Shown here piece by piece: positions 54,801-64,000 of a stretch of 64,000 nt of DNA. The first letter of the stretch is position 1; each line of letters begins with the position of its first letter. The DNA is from Rachicladosporium sp. CCFEE 5018 (lineage: Eukaryota > Ascomycota > Dothideomycetes > Cladosporiales > Cladosporiaceae). A program made the translations under genes and the position numbers. The stretch spans positions 240,330-304,329 of the forward strand of contig KZ111148.1 in assembly GCA_002077045.2 (NCBI GenBank), in the 5' to 3' direction. The notes under the pieces are model-generated. The model saw nothing but the letters and a program-made list of their open reading frames with translations. It was not told where the DNA came from and did no database searches.

Positions 54801-55144
54801 TACAGTACATGCGACCTGACCAACGCCACGACACAGCCATGCGGATCTACGGCATCGCTTTACGAACTGGCTGGGGAAGCGCGGAGCTGATCGCTAACGG
54901 CTGCGAGACAGCGTGGGTGAAGGCTGCAGAAGCCATACCTCCGCGAGGACCGCCGTACACGCGGGTTTTGAGACCTCAGAGCAGCGACGACCCAAGGCTC
55001 AACGGAAGCTGGGAGAAAGTCGATCCGAATTCTAGGCCTGAAGAGGGGGATGAGTGCGATCGCAGGTTCTTGAAGTCGAAACCTAATGCACGATTGAATT
55101 GGGCTGTTGGAGTGCTTGGCACAGAAGACGATGTGAAAGCTTGA
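51883..55144 (+). CDS. Zn2Cys6 transcription factor (1069 aa, one intron)
   Basis: It is a fungal-type DNA-binding regulator. The binuclear zinc cluster is C-x2-C-x6-C-x6-C-x2-C-x6-C at residues 47, 50, 57, 64, 67 and 74, preceded by S-R-K-R-T-K-S-G and followed by E-G-Y-S-Q-R-V-V-F-K. A Gln/Pro/His/Met-rich region (~85-350) is probably an activation domain. An acidic patch (D-D-D-Y-Y-D-V) precedes the regulatory domain with helices such as M-L-A-L-A-S-L-H-I-A-R-L. A 52-nt intron (53967-54018; GTATGT donor, GCTGACTT branch, ACAG acceptor) joins G-N-A-L to L-M-D-Y-S-R-W. The second exon runs from 54019 to 55144 and includes a Pro-rich linker. Target genes cannot be inferred from neighbours. 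Confidence 0.88.
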
Positions 55145-55925
55145 CCTAGAACTCTCGATGCGAAGGCTTGGATGCGTGTGCTAGTGTAGTGACTCAAGCC
55201 ACGGGCGAAGAGAGCCGTAGCACTTCAGAGAGAGCACGGGAAGCTATCGCGTTATCAAAGGCAACAGCCGATGAGTAAAGTATCCTTCAGTGGCTATTTC
55301 TCTACTATCTCGAACTCTCCAAGACAATGGAACATTTGTTGTGCTTCCATAATAATCCTCAGGGCAGCATTTCTACCATGCCACTGCATTGAGAAAGGGC
55401 GAGAGTGCTCTGCTTCCTTGAACCAATGCTCTCTCCCGCATCCTAGCAGCGCACTCCGCTGCCGCAGCTAAGCTGACATGAGCATTGTCTACGTTGAAGA
55501 CTTTTGGAGAGACGGGGGATACAACAGCATCCAGAAGGTTATGAAATAGTGACCATCGTTTATGGACATGCGATCTACAAAATTTGGAACAAAGTAACAC
55601 ATGTGCATTGGTTTGTAGTCGCGCGCAAGGTCCAGTGCAGGTGAAGCAGAGACATGTCGTTCCAGAATGTTCATGGTACCTCTCGAGAAATCTTCACGAT
55701 TGCGAACGCTAAGGTACAGCGCACTTTGGCACTGAGAATGATCAAGGTACCCAGATGGAGACAGAGCGGGTTGAAGTCATGTCTTTTGAGTTCAACGGCT
55801 GCTCGCAGATCTCACGTGCATGCATAGGTCGTACTCCTTCCCATTTTCCCACAAGTCGCAAGCTCCTTACACAACTCGTACTCGACAGGCACAAAACGAT
55901 ATCTTTGCTATGGAGGCAAAACAAT
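55145..55925. other. Intergenic region
   Basis: It lies between the Zn2Cys6 gene and the tRNA. No gene is supported. Confidence 0.4.
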
Positions 55926-56005
55926 TGAACCTGACCCGATTTGAACGGATGACCTTCTGGAGACACGCACTGGAATCAGACGCGCTACCGCTGCGCCACA
56001 GGTCC
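55926..56005 (-). tRNA. tRNA-Trp (anticodon CCA) with a short intron
   Basis: The minus strand folds as a tRNA. The acceptor stem is GGACCTG with CAGGTTC, the D stem GCGC/GCGC with loop AGCGGTA, and the T arm ATCCG/CGGGT with loop TTCAAAT; the discriminator is A. The anticodon arm TCTGA-TT-CCA-G is followed by about 8 extra bases (TGCGTGTC) before TCCAGA, placing a small intron at the canonical site one base 3' of the anticodon. One mismatch closes the anticodon stem. The D-arm and anticodon 5' half match eukaryotic tRNA-Trp closely. A T-rich run just after the 3' end is a plausible RNA polymerase III terminator. Confidence 0.85.
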
Positions 56006-56500
56006 GTATGGAAAGCTACAGCAGGACAGTGTGCCCTGCTGAGTCAGAGGGTAAATTTAATTAAATATATAGCACAACTTTTTTCCCAGACAGCCGATTC
56101 TGGCCTGCTGAGAATGTGTTGCTGCGACTATGTAAACTCGATGGACTCGATGGACTCGACGGCCTCGATATTTCCAGACGCTCGACTTTAGTCTATATAT
56201 GTACATTGAGCGGAGCTTCACCCACTCCTCTGGCGTCATCCCAATGTCCGTCAAACGCCGTCGTTGTACATTCGCCATCTCAAGCCTCTTGAAGCCTACA
56301 AGGTGGCCGTCCGTGTAGCAACATCCTACGCTGTGACCACTCCGTCCCAGGACTAGCTCAGCGGTACTGGGCGTGCGGCGTCCGCATACAGCTAAAGAAG
56401 CTGGGTAAGGCGGGCCTTGCGATGAGTCCGCCTATCGAACTAGGCTTCTTTGCTTTGTGACCAAGGCCCATCATTCGGACACATTCCAAAGCCGCTACAC
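56006..56500. other. Intergenic region
   Basis: It lies between the tRNA and the 3' end of PIM1. A run of GGACTCGATG-like repeats occurs near 56139-56168. A tRNA-like A box near 56354 lacks a proper T arm. Confidence 0.4.
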
Positions 56501-59500
56501 TCATGCATGCTCGAGCTCCTTCATGTCATCCAACTCCTCTTTTGGCGGCTTCGCAAGCTCCTTCTTCCATCGAGTATTCGCCTCCGCGGCGTCGATCTCT
56601 GGGAAGACGAGGTCGAAGACATCCTTGTACCAGTCTACCGGCTTGCCGTCAATGCCTTCTTTGATGTTCTAGGTGAAGAAGTCAGCTTGAGTATCTCTGG
56701 TCAACGCGCAGTGGGTGAAGATTTACCTCGGGCAACTCAAGCCAATCACTCGTATTGTCTCTCGGGAAGATGATCATCTTCGCGCCTGCCCTCCGCGCAG
56801 CAACAGTTTTCTCCCGCAAACCACCGATCCGCAGGACCTTGCCAGTAACAGTCAGCTCACCAGTCATAGCGATTGTGGGATCAAGCGGCTTGTCGAGCGC
56901 CAGACTGAGCAGACTGGAAGCCATCGTAATACCAGCACTCGGTCCATCTTTCTGCACAGCGCCCTCAGGACAATGCAGATGTATCCTCGCTTTCTCGAAG
57001 AACTTGTTCTGTGGGAATTTCTTCGCCATCAAACCCTTTGCGAATGAGTAAGCAATGAGTGTACTCTCTTTCATCACGGCTTTGAGGTTGCCGGTTCGCT
57101 CGAAACCAGCGCGGGAGTTGTATGAGAGTGCAGACTCAAGGATCGACTCGACGTAAAGCGCCGCTCCGCCCATCTGTGTCCAGGCGAGACCCATCGCCAC
57201 ACCGGGTGGTGTGGTCTCGTAGAGTCGGTCCGAGGTGAAGACTGGAGGGCCGACAAAGTCTTTCAGGTTCTCGGCGGTGATGTCTAGCTTGACGCTGTCA
57301 GGCACCTTCAACGCGACCCGTGGTGTCTCGGTAGTCTCGTTAGCGATGTTCTCAGGGGTGATCGTAGGATCTGATTTCTCCTTTGCGGCCTCGATAGCGG
57401 CGTCTTTGCCTTCCGGCGTCATCGCTTTGGCCTCGCTGAAGACGTCTTCACCAAGATCTTGGATGATCCGGAGTGCAGACTTGCGGTACACTTTCTCAAT
57501 GTGCTTCTTCAGATTTCGTACACCGGACTCACGGCAGTACTTGTTGATCAGCTCCATGATTGCGTCCGTGTCGATGTTCACTGCAACATCCTTGAGACCG
57601 CTCAGCTCCTTAGCTTGAGGTGACAGATAGCGGTCTGCGATTGCCATCTTCTCGTCAGAGACATAGCCGGAGAGCTGAATGACCTCCATTCGATCGAGAA
57701 GAGGTCGAGGAATTGTGTCGAGCATGTTCGCTGTGCATACGAAGAGCACCTTCGAGAGATCGACAGGCACATCCATGTAGTGGTCCAGGAACGAGCTGTT
57801 CTGTTCGGGGTCCAGCAACTCAAGCAGCGCACTTGATGGATCACCCTGATGCCCTCGGCCGATCTTGTCGATCTCATCGATCAACACAAGTGGGTTCTCG
57901 GTCTGACACTTCTTCAGTGCTTGAATGATCCGTCCTGGTAGCGCACCGACATATGTTCTTCGGTGCCCCTTGATCTCAGCCACATCCGTAAGACCGCCAA
58001 CGCTGAAGCGGTAGTATTGTCGGTTGAGTGCTCGTGCAATGGACTTGCCGATCGAGGTCTTGCCCACACCTGGTGGCCCGACCATACACAGGATCTTGCC
58101 TTCGACAGTCCCTCGTAGCTTGCCTACAGCAATGAACTCCAGTATCCGGTCCTTGACATCTTTCAACCCGTAGTGATCCTCATCGAGCACGTCCCGCGCG
58201 TGCTGTATACCAAAGTTCTCCGCGCTCCTCTGACCCCAAGGAATCTGAGTGAGCCAGTCCAGGTAGTTCCTTGTGACGTTGAATTCACTGGCAGCAGGCT
58301 CAAGGGTACCAAGCTTATTGATCTCCTCATCGAACACCTTCTTGACAGCATCTGGCATGGCAAGCTTATTGGCCTTCTCCTTGAACTTCTCAACCAGCTT
58401 ATCCTTGCCGTCGCTCTCAAGTCCAAGCTCGCGCTTGATGCCCTTCATCTGCTCCATGAGCCAGTACTCACGTTGCCGCTTCTGTATCTTTGTCTCCACG
58501 TCCTTCGAGATCTTGCTGCTGAGTTGTGCGTTCATGTGCTCTTTCTTGATGACCTCCAGTGCCTTGCTGAGTCTTGTCTCAATGTTCAGCGCAGACAGCA
58601 CACCTTGGGCATCCTCCATCTCACCGACCGACACCGCAGCTGCGAAGTCTGCTAGCTTCGCTGGCTCGTCTTGGATGTTGCTTGCAGATTGCGACATGGC
58701 GAATGTCGAGATATGATCACGGAAGAGCTGATTCACAGTACCGATCTCTCTGCATGTGTTGACGATCTCGGAAACCAGCGCGCGCACAGTCGGCGATCGC
58801 TTGTCGAATGGTTCGTCTACGAGGTTCTCAACATTGACAAGACTGACAGGCCAGTCGGACAGAAATGCTGTGGGTCCAGATGCGATCATCGGCTTTGCCA
58901 CAGCGTCCTTGTCACCACTGGGCTCCTCGAAGCTCGCCACTACGTCTCCCTTCTTCTCCTCCGCTTCCGTCTTTGTCGCCGCCTCCGCAGCCACAGGCTC
59001 AGCAGGTATCGGCGAAGTCTGCACACTGTCTTTCGTCTTCACACCGGGTCGATTCGGCGGCAGTAGCTCACTCAGCCGTATCCTCCTATGCGGATAAAGC
59101 ACAGCCTGTAACGCCTTTTCGTCTCCAGAGCCAGCCGGAAAAGCTCCAGTGATCTGACAAAACGTGCCAACATCGTAGACCTCGCTCGGATCGTTGATGA
59201 CGTCCTGATTGCTTGCTGAGTCCTTGAGGAGGAATGCGCCTACATAGCTCTGACCTTTCTTAAGTAGCTCCTGCACTGCTGCCACTACGATCGGGTCGCG
59301 GATGGTGATTGCCTTGTAGAAGCCGGGAAAGAGTGGTCGCTGAGCGATAGGAATCGCCATCACTTGAGGGTATTCATCGGGTACCGTAGGCTTCGCCAGC
59401 GCAATGCTTTGCCCGCTCTTGCGCTTGCGATTTCCTCCATCGCTGCCACCAGGTGCGCCAGAGTCGCCGCCTCCACCACCGCCCGCGCTAGACGTCGCTT

Positions 59501-59858
59501 TGCCATCTGCAGCGCTGGGTATGGGCGTCGGCTCTGGAGGTTTGTTCTTCGCTTCGAGATCGCTCTCGGACTTCTCTTCCGCTTCCTTTAGGACTTCGCT
59601 AATCAGCTCCTCGTCCGGTTGAGTTCCTGGTGGCTTGTCTTTTCTTCGAGAGCTCGATAACGAGAACGGTCGGGCTGTGATGGGAACATAGTCTGAGCGC
59701 AGTGGCAATCCAACTGTTCGATGTGGTAGACTCGAGAGAGTATGTGGCGTTCGCACCGGCGCTCTACATGCCGCGCAAACTGTCCTGCTTGTACTGTACG
59801 TTCTCCGCGCCGGATTCCGCAAGGCAAGCCGCCATGGTAGATTCGTCCCTTGGATCAT
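56501..59858 (-). CDS. PIM1: Mitochondrial Lon protease Pim1 (1099 aa, one intron)
   Basis: Lon is the ATP-dependent serine protease that removes oxidised or misfolded proteins from the mitochondrial matrix. Exon 1 (56727-59858) starts with an Arg/Ser-rich presequence (residues ~1-70), then an acidic/Gly-rich linker. The Lon substrate-binding domain (V-M-A-I-P-I-A-Q-R-P-L-F-P-G-F) is followed by a helical region. The AAA+ module has Walker A G-P-P-G-V-G-K-T and Walker B P-L-V-L-I-D-E-I-D. The proteolytic domain carries the catalytic Ser in K-D-G-P-S-A-G and the Lys in G-L-R-E-K-T-V-A-A. A 58-nt intron (56669-56726; GTAAAT donor, GCTGACTT branch, CTAG acceptor) joins L-E-L-P-E to N-I-K-E-G-I-D-G-K. 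Exon 2 adds the normal 55-residue C-terminus to 56501. Without the intron the frame ends early. Confidence 0.93.
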
Positions 59859-60293
59859 GTCCTCGTGTGACTGCTTAGGTGATACCCAGTGTCGATCTCA
59901 ATTCTACGACAAGCGAGTGGAAGCAGCAGAATGTGAAGGGAGGGATTGGAGAGATCTATGGTCGATTGGACGTGTGAGAAGATTGGATAGACAATGCAGA
60001 ATAGGCATACGCATGGACTCAACGACTCGTCGTTGATTACATGATGCATGCATCTACACTTCCGCCACACGTCAACGCCAAGCACGGAGATGGTCGTTAT
60101 CTTCGCCGAGGCTACATGTACGCAGAAATCCGGGATCGATGAAGCGATGGTGGAGGAACAAGATGAAGACAGCAGAGTCAAGATCATGCTTCATAGACGC
60201 GTGTATACCATAACCATACCTCCAAGCATAAGTCATCGCAAATCGAGCGGAGATGCCCCTACCCAATCTACCGGACGCGTCCCATCATCTCAC
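59859..60293. other. Intergenic region
   Basis: It holds the PIM1 upstream region and the 3' flank of the following minus-strand gene. No gene is supported. Confidence 0.4.
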
Positions 60294-63200
60294 CTACTCT
60301 CCCTTCTTCCAAAACCCGTTATCCAACTTCCACCTCCCCCTCTCGGCAGCCTCCCTCATTTCCCGCACAGCTCTTTCCCTAGCAACCCACTCCCTCTCCC
60401 TCTCACTCCGATTCTCCTTCGCAGTGCCCAGTGCATACGCAGTAGCAGCCGCCGCAGTCAGCACACCTGCTCCGGCAGTCCAGCGAAGCGCTCTGGATGA
60501 CTTCTGCTCATGCTGGCCTTGCTCTGATCCCTCCAATCTTGGACGACGTGGTATATTACGCGAACGGAACGGCTTCCGATCAACGCGCTTCGTGCCGCTG
60601 AAGACTGGCTCGGAGCGTTTAATCAATGGGTAGTGCTTGGTGCTTTCCTCTTCATCGCGGCGGAGGAGCTCCTCGATGGCTTCAGTGCGGTCCTTGAAAT
60701 GCTCGCGTGACAGCGAGTCATCCCATGCTTCAGCTTCGTAGTCTGAGACGAATTTTCCGGCAACCTTGGACGAGCTGGGCGGAGTCGCAGCAACTTCGTT
60801 GGACTCACGCACAGGATCGTAGTTCACGAAGCCAGTCGGGCTCGCGAAGTTGCCTGTCGCTGGGCGGACCTCGTCGCGTGGCTTTGTCATACCGTCAACG
60901 GGGTTGATCGCTGCCGCCTTCACCTCTCTTTTCGCCGCGGCTTCGATCTCGCTCCAGCCATGCGGCTCTTTCACTTCGTCCACGGCGGGATTGGAACGCT
61001 TCACTTTCTTGAACACGAGCACGTCCTTACCAGCATGCACGACCTGATAGCCCTGGTCTTGCATCTCAGCGAAGGCGCTCACAAAGCGAGCTGGCTGGTA
61101 GAGCTGGTCCAGCGCGTGCGTGATGCTCAAAGGCTTCTCATCTGTCTCCGTCAGCCACGAAGACGTGGTAGCTGTGCTCATCATGTCATTGCCCGAGTCA
61201 TAGGCCAGGACTTTGTAGACTGGCGGGTGGTCCCACTCGAGTGAATTCGACTCGGCGGTAGCGGACGCGAGAGAATCTGGCGTCTCTGCTGTTGCGGCAG
61301 CAGGGAGCGCAGCTCCTGTAGGATCCGTCACCGGCTCTGCCTTCGCAACGGGCTGAGATTGCAGCTGTGCCTCCAGACCGTCATCCTGGAAGTCGTACAC
61401 AACCTTCTCATCATGCTTCGCCAACCACCCATCCCTCGCATCCTCCTTGACCTGCCTGTGCTCGGTATCAATGACCCCATAGCGGTTCTCATATAGTCGG
61501 CGTACTGCGTTCACGAGCTCGCGGTCCTTGACTTTGTTGTCCACCTTCTCTGCTGCCCGCGAGGCAGCAGGAGAAACCTGCTTGTACCACTTGCTGCTGT
61601 CCGCCCACTTTGCCACATTAGTGCAGAAGTCACCTTCGCCTTGCATCGCCATTTTGGCGTCGACATCGTGCTCGATGCCGCTATCTTTCCGAGATGGCGC
61701 CGGAGACTCTGCAGCAGTTGTTTGTAATTTAGCAGCCATGTCTGCAATACGATACTCCAGCTTCTTGATCTGGTCGCGGAACTCGTCGCCATGCACAGCG
61801 CTTTGCTTATACGCGATGTCCAGCTCGTCTTTCAACGCGCGAAGCTTGCGACGGTAGCGTGCCTCGATGACACTCGACTGAGCCAGATCCGCCTCCGAGC
61901 GTGCAGCAGCAGTCTGCTTTGCGTCCGCCACGCGTGCTTCGAGCTTTTGGATCTGATGCTTGAACTCATCGGCATGTACGGACGATTGCTTGTAAGCAAT
62001 GTCGAGCTCACCGCGAAGGGAGCGTATTTTTTGAATCAACTTCTCTTGGTCGTTGGTATGCGGTACCACGGCCGTTGGTGGAGGACTAGCATTTGCGATA
62101 GCTGTCTGACGAGCCTCATGTTTTGCAATCTTGGCTCTATTCTCATGTAGCTGCATGGCAAGCTGCTGCTGCTTGACCTCGGTTTCAAGCAGCGCCTGTG
62201 CTTTCTGGGCCTTTGCCGTCTTCGCAGCGTCGGCAGCTAGCTCCTCGGGCGATCGCTGAGGTATGGAAAACATTTCCGTAACCCATTTGGGCGTCGCTCT
62301 AGCATACATCTGTGCCTTGGCGGACGCGACCTTCGTTGCAACATCAGAGCGACCATAGTCTAAGACCGGTACTCTTGCGGCTGTGCGTCGCACTCTGTCT
62401 GCTTGCAAAATCTCGGTCTGCTCCGTCCAGCCCTTGGGCAGAGTTGATGCCGGTGTAATGGGCTCGGTGGATTCATGTGCAGCTGCGTCATCCAAATCAA
62501 CAGGCTCTGGCTGGGCCTTCGACTGCATGCGTACGACAGCTGGCTGCAACGGTGTTGTAGGCTGCTCAACCGGCTTCGCGGTGGCATTGCGCTGCATCGA
62601 TGTCTGCAAAGGCTCAATCGGTCGTGCGTTGGGCTGTGTATGCGGCTTGCTTGCGGATGAGAGACGATTGGTGCTGCTGTTGGGCCCCTCGAATTGCTTG
62701 AGTCTGCGATCCACGGATTCAACCTTCACCTGTAGTCTGCGATTGTCACGCAGCAATCTCTCCTTCTTGGTCTCGAGTCTGACGTGTTTCGGGTGCTTAC
62801 CAACAGAAGCACGAACTGAGTCTGCGGTCAAACCTTCGAGGTCTGGACTCATCCGTCCCGTCGGCACGCCAGGCCGGACATGAAAGGGCGGCTGAGCCAT
62901 GGCTTGAGCCGCTGTCATAGTCGGTTTCGAAGATGAGTTGCCAACGTGTGTGGCGACGTGCGAGTCGAAAAGAGGTCGTGCAGACTTTGACTGTTGAGCT
63001 GCCGCGGTCTCTGTAGGGACAACGATAGCCTTCCTCGCCTGCACTACCACTGAGGCAGACTTGGCTTCGGCGTGAGTCTGCTTCTCAGTAGATGGTCTCG
63101 AAGTGCCCTTAGACAATGATCTGACCTCGTTGGCCTTGACAGGCTTGCTCTCCTCAACGAGCCTCATGCGATTAGATACAGGATCGTACTCGAAGCGTTT

Positions 63201-63896
63201 CGTCTGTCCCGAGGCCGAGTCCCACTCAGTCCTCTCGGTCTTGTTCGTCCAAGAGTCCCATGTGGTCGAAGACGATCTCACGATCGTAGCGGGCTCCGCA
63301 GCTGTCGAGTTCATAGCTTCTGCAGACCCGCCAGTGTTAGCTGGCGTCTGCTCCGTCACCTTTGATACACCCTCAGCCTGCTTAGGAGGCAGACCATACT
63401 CCTCTCTCGGGAACCAGTAACTCCAGAAAGGTTCGAATCTCTTACCAAAGACAGTCTCGTACGGATCTTGCTCCACCCGCTTACGCAGCACCTCCATCTG
63501 CTCCCTCCATAGATCTCCCCTCCTCAACCCCTCCATCTGTGCCTTCCATTCTCGTTCTTTCTGTGTGAGCTCATATTCTCCGCCCTCAGCCTTCTTGCCG
63601 CTCTCCTCGGCGCCACATCGTCCGTACCTATTCCCGTACCAGTGACTAGCGTACCTCGGGCTGAACAGCGGGCGAGATGAGACGTCCCAATTGAACTGAG
63701 CACGGCGGGAGACTGCCTTCATGAGTCGTACTCGATCTTTCAGGTTGCGGTAGGTGTTATAACGGTGATAGCTCGGGTCTATCTGGGAGTTCCAAGACCG
63801 GCTGTTGCGGCGCCAGTTGAAGAAGGTGCGAGACTGAAGTGAAGGAAGAGATACTGAGCGAGGACGAGCCGAAGGATGGACTGTGGGTGGAAGCAT
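60294..63896 (-). CDS. Large mitochondrial coiled-coil protein, conserved fungal unknown (1200 aa)
   Basis: The single frame has a basic, Arg/Ser-rich N-terminus (R-S-V-S-L-P-S-L-Q-S-R-T-F-F-N-W-R-R) typical of a mitochondrial presequence. A short aromatic conserved block follows (W-D-V-S-S-R-P-L-F-S-P-R-Y-A). The centre is low-complexity, then come two similar coiled-coil units (~residues 623-720) with E-L-D-I-A-Y-K-Q-S and H-x-D-E-F. Further islands are V-R-R-L-Y-E-N-R-Y-G-V-I-D, K-V-L-A-Y-D-S-G and G-Y-Q-V-V-H-A-G-K-D-V-L-V-F-K-K-V, which I associate with an uncharacterised ascomycete family. One hydrophobic segment (~1135-1155, T-A-G-A-G-V-L-T-A-A-A) and a basic tail end the protein, so it is probably anchored in a mitochondrial membrane. 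The first 139 codons are repeated at 12380-12796. Confidence 0.78.
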   Translation of the reverse strand: MLPPTVHPSARPRSVSLPSLQSRTFFNWRRNSRSWNSQIDPSYHRYNTYRNLKDRVRLMKAVSRRAQFNWDVSSRPLFSPRYASHWYGNRYGRCGAEESGKKAEGGEYELTQKEREWKAQMEGLRRGDLWREQMEVLRKRVEQDPYETVFGKRFEPFWSYWFPREEYGLPPKQAEGVSKVTEQTPANTGGSAEAMNSTAAEPATIVRSSSTTWDSWTNKTERTEWDSASGQTKRFEYDPVSNRMRLVEESKPVKANEVRSLSKGTSRPSTEKQTHAEAKSASVVVQARKAIVVPTETAAAQQSKSARPLFDSHVATHVGNSSSKPTMTAAQAMAQPPFHVRPGVPTGRMSPDLEGLTADSVRASVGKHPKHVRLETKKERLLRDNRRLQVKVESVDRRLKQFEGPNSSTNRLSSASKPHTQPNARPIEPLQTSMQRNATAKPVEQPTTPLQPAVVRMQSKAQPEPVDLDDAAAHESTEPITPASTLPKGWTEQTEILQADRVRRTAARVPVLDYGRSDVATKVASAKAQMYARATPKWVTEMFSIPQRSPEELAADAAKTAKAQKAQALLETEVKQQQLAMQLHENRAKIAKHEARQTAIANASPPPTAVVPHTNDQEKLIQKIRSLRGELDIAYKQSSVHADEFKHQIQKLEARVADAKQTAAARSEADLAQSSVIEARYRRKLRALKDELDIAYKQSAVHGDEFRDQIKKLEYRIADMAAKLQTTAAESPAPSRKDSGIEHDVDAKMAMQGEGDFCTNVAKWADSSKWYKQVSPAASRAAEKVDNKVKDRELVNAVRRLYENRYGVIDTEHRQVKEDARDGWLAKHDEKVVYDFQDDGLEAQLQSQPVAKAEPVTDPTGAALPAAATAETPDSLASATAESNSLEWDHPPVYKVLAYDSGNDMMSTATTSSWLTETDEKPLSITHALDQLYQPARFVSAFAEMQDQGYQVVHAGKDVLVFKKVKRSNPAVDEVKEPHGWSEIEAAAKREVKAAAINPVDGMTKPRDEVRPATGNFASPTGFVNYDPVRESNEVAATPPSSSKVAGKFVSDYEAEAWDDSLSREHFKDRTEAIEELLRRDEEESTKHYPLIKRSEPVFSGTKRVDRKPFRSRNIPRRPRLEGSEQGQHEQKSSRALRWTAGAGVLTAAAATAYALGTAKENRSEREREWVARERAVREMREAAERGRWKLDNGFWKKGE
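61741..62022 (-). repeat. Duplicated coiled-coil unit within the 1200-aa protein
   Basis: Two segments about 180 bases apart (62022-61925 and 61850-61741) encode near-identical heptad helices. Both have E-L-D-I-A-Y-K-Q-S-[SA]-V-H-[AG]-D-E-F followed by Q-I-[QK]-K-L-E-[AY]-R-[VI]-A-D. Confidence 0.8.
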
Positions 63897-64000
63897 GATG
63901 GATGAAGGAGTGATGCTTGACTGCCTGGTGGCAAGTGAAGCTGACGGAGCAAGGCAGCCGGAGCTCTTGAGTAAGGTATGGATGTCACTATAACGAAACG
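63480..64000. repeat. 521-bp segment identical to 12380-12900, runs to window end
   Basis: It includes the first 139 codons of the 1200-aa protein gene and 104 bases upstream of its ATG. The match reaches the last base of the window and may extend further. Confidence 0.9.

Noticed and set aside
56352..56450. tRNA-like A box (TAGCTCAGCGGTA) with a downstream hairpin
   Set aside because: There is no canonical TTCRA T loop or matching acceptor stem; perhaps a decayed tRNA, but not supportable.
1..64000. Transposons, CRISPR arrays, prophage, biosynthetic clusters
   Set aside because: No transposase, reverse transcriptase or terminal repeats, no regular spacer arrays, no phage genes and no polyketide or peptide synthase were seen.

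Overview
The window is nuclear DNA of a filamentous ascomycete. Its genes are long and mostly lack introns or carry one to three introns of about 48-65 nt, with CTNAY-like branch points and GTRNGT donors. They include a Zn2Cys6 regulator, Mtr10, Pol12, Orc4, Pim1/Lon, Ncs2, Nha1-type antiporter and EED homologues, and one intron-bearing tRNA-Trp. A dothideomycete-type fungus is my inference from protein style, not a proven assignment. I see no bacterial, viral, CRISPR or transposon structure.

The window consists of three contigs joined by two runs of exactly 100 N. Contig A (1-12279) holds a small secreted protein, a small membrane protein, a 6.3-kb stretch without convincing genes that contains a decayed ~112-117-bp tandem repeat, a small CxxC protein, an unknown protein and cytosolic aspartate aminotransferase. 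Contig B (12380-29579) holds a CHRD secreted protein, a Cuz1/ZFAND1-type AN1 protein, Mtr10, a broken Het-C/vWA gene, Pol12 without its N-terminal domain, Ncs2 and the start of a Na+/H+ antiporter. Contig C (29680-64000) holds a SnoaL-like protein, Ufe1/syntaxin-18, an MFS transporter, a PAS protein, an EED homologue, a CobW/ZNG1 GTPase, a disordered nuclear protein, a type-B carboxylesterase, Orc4, a Zn2Cys6 factor, tRNA-Trp, Pim1/Lon and a large mitochondrial coiled-coil protein.

The strongest structural observation concerns the assembly. The last 673 bases of contig A are repeated as the first 673 bases of contig C, and the first 521 bases of contig B are repeated at the right edge of the window in contig C. 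The simplest reading is true order A-C-B, with contig B inserted in the wrong place. The second aspartate aminotransferase 'gene' and the N-terminal fragment at 12380-12796 are then overlap artefacts.

The second theme is broken reading frames. The ZNG1-type GTPase, the carboxylesterase and the Het-C/vWA gene each lack a single base inside an otherwise conserved protein, and the Het-C/vWA gene also has in-frame stops. Either the consensus has deletion errors or several genes are decaying.

The genes are mostly housekeeping, in ordinary fungal order with several divergent pairs (Mtr10/vWA, Ncs2/Nha1, Ufe1/MFS, PAS/EED, ZNG1/disordered protein). I found no coherent new multi-gene system.
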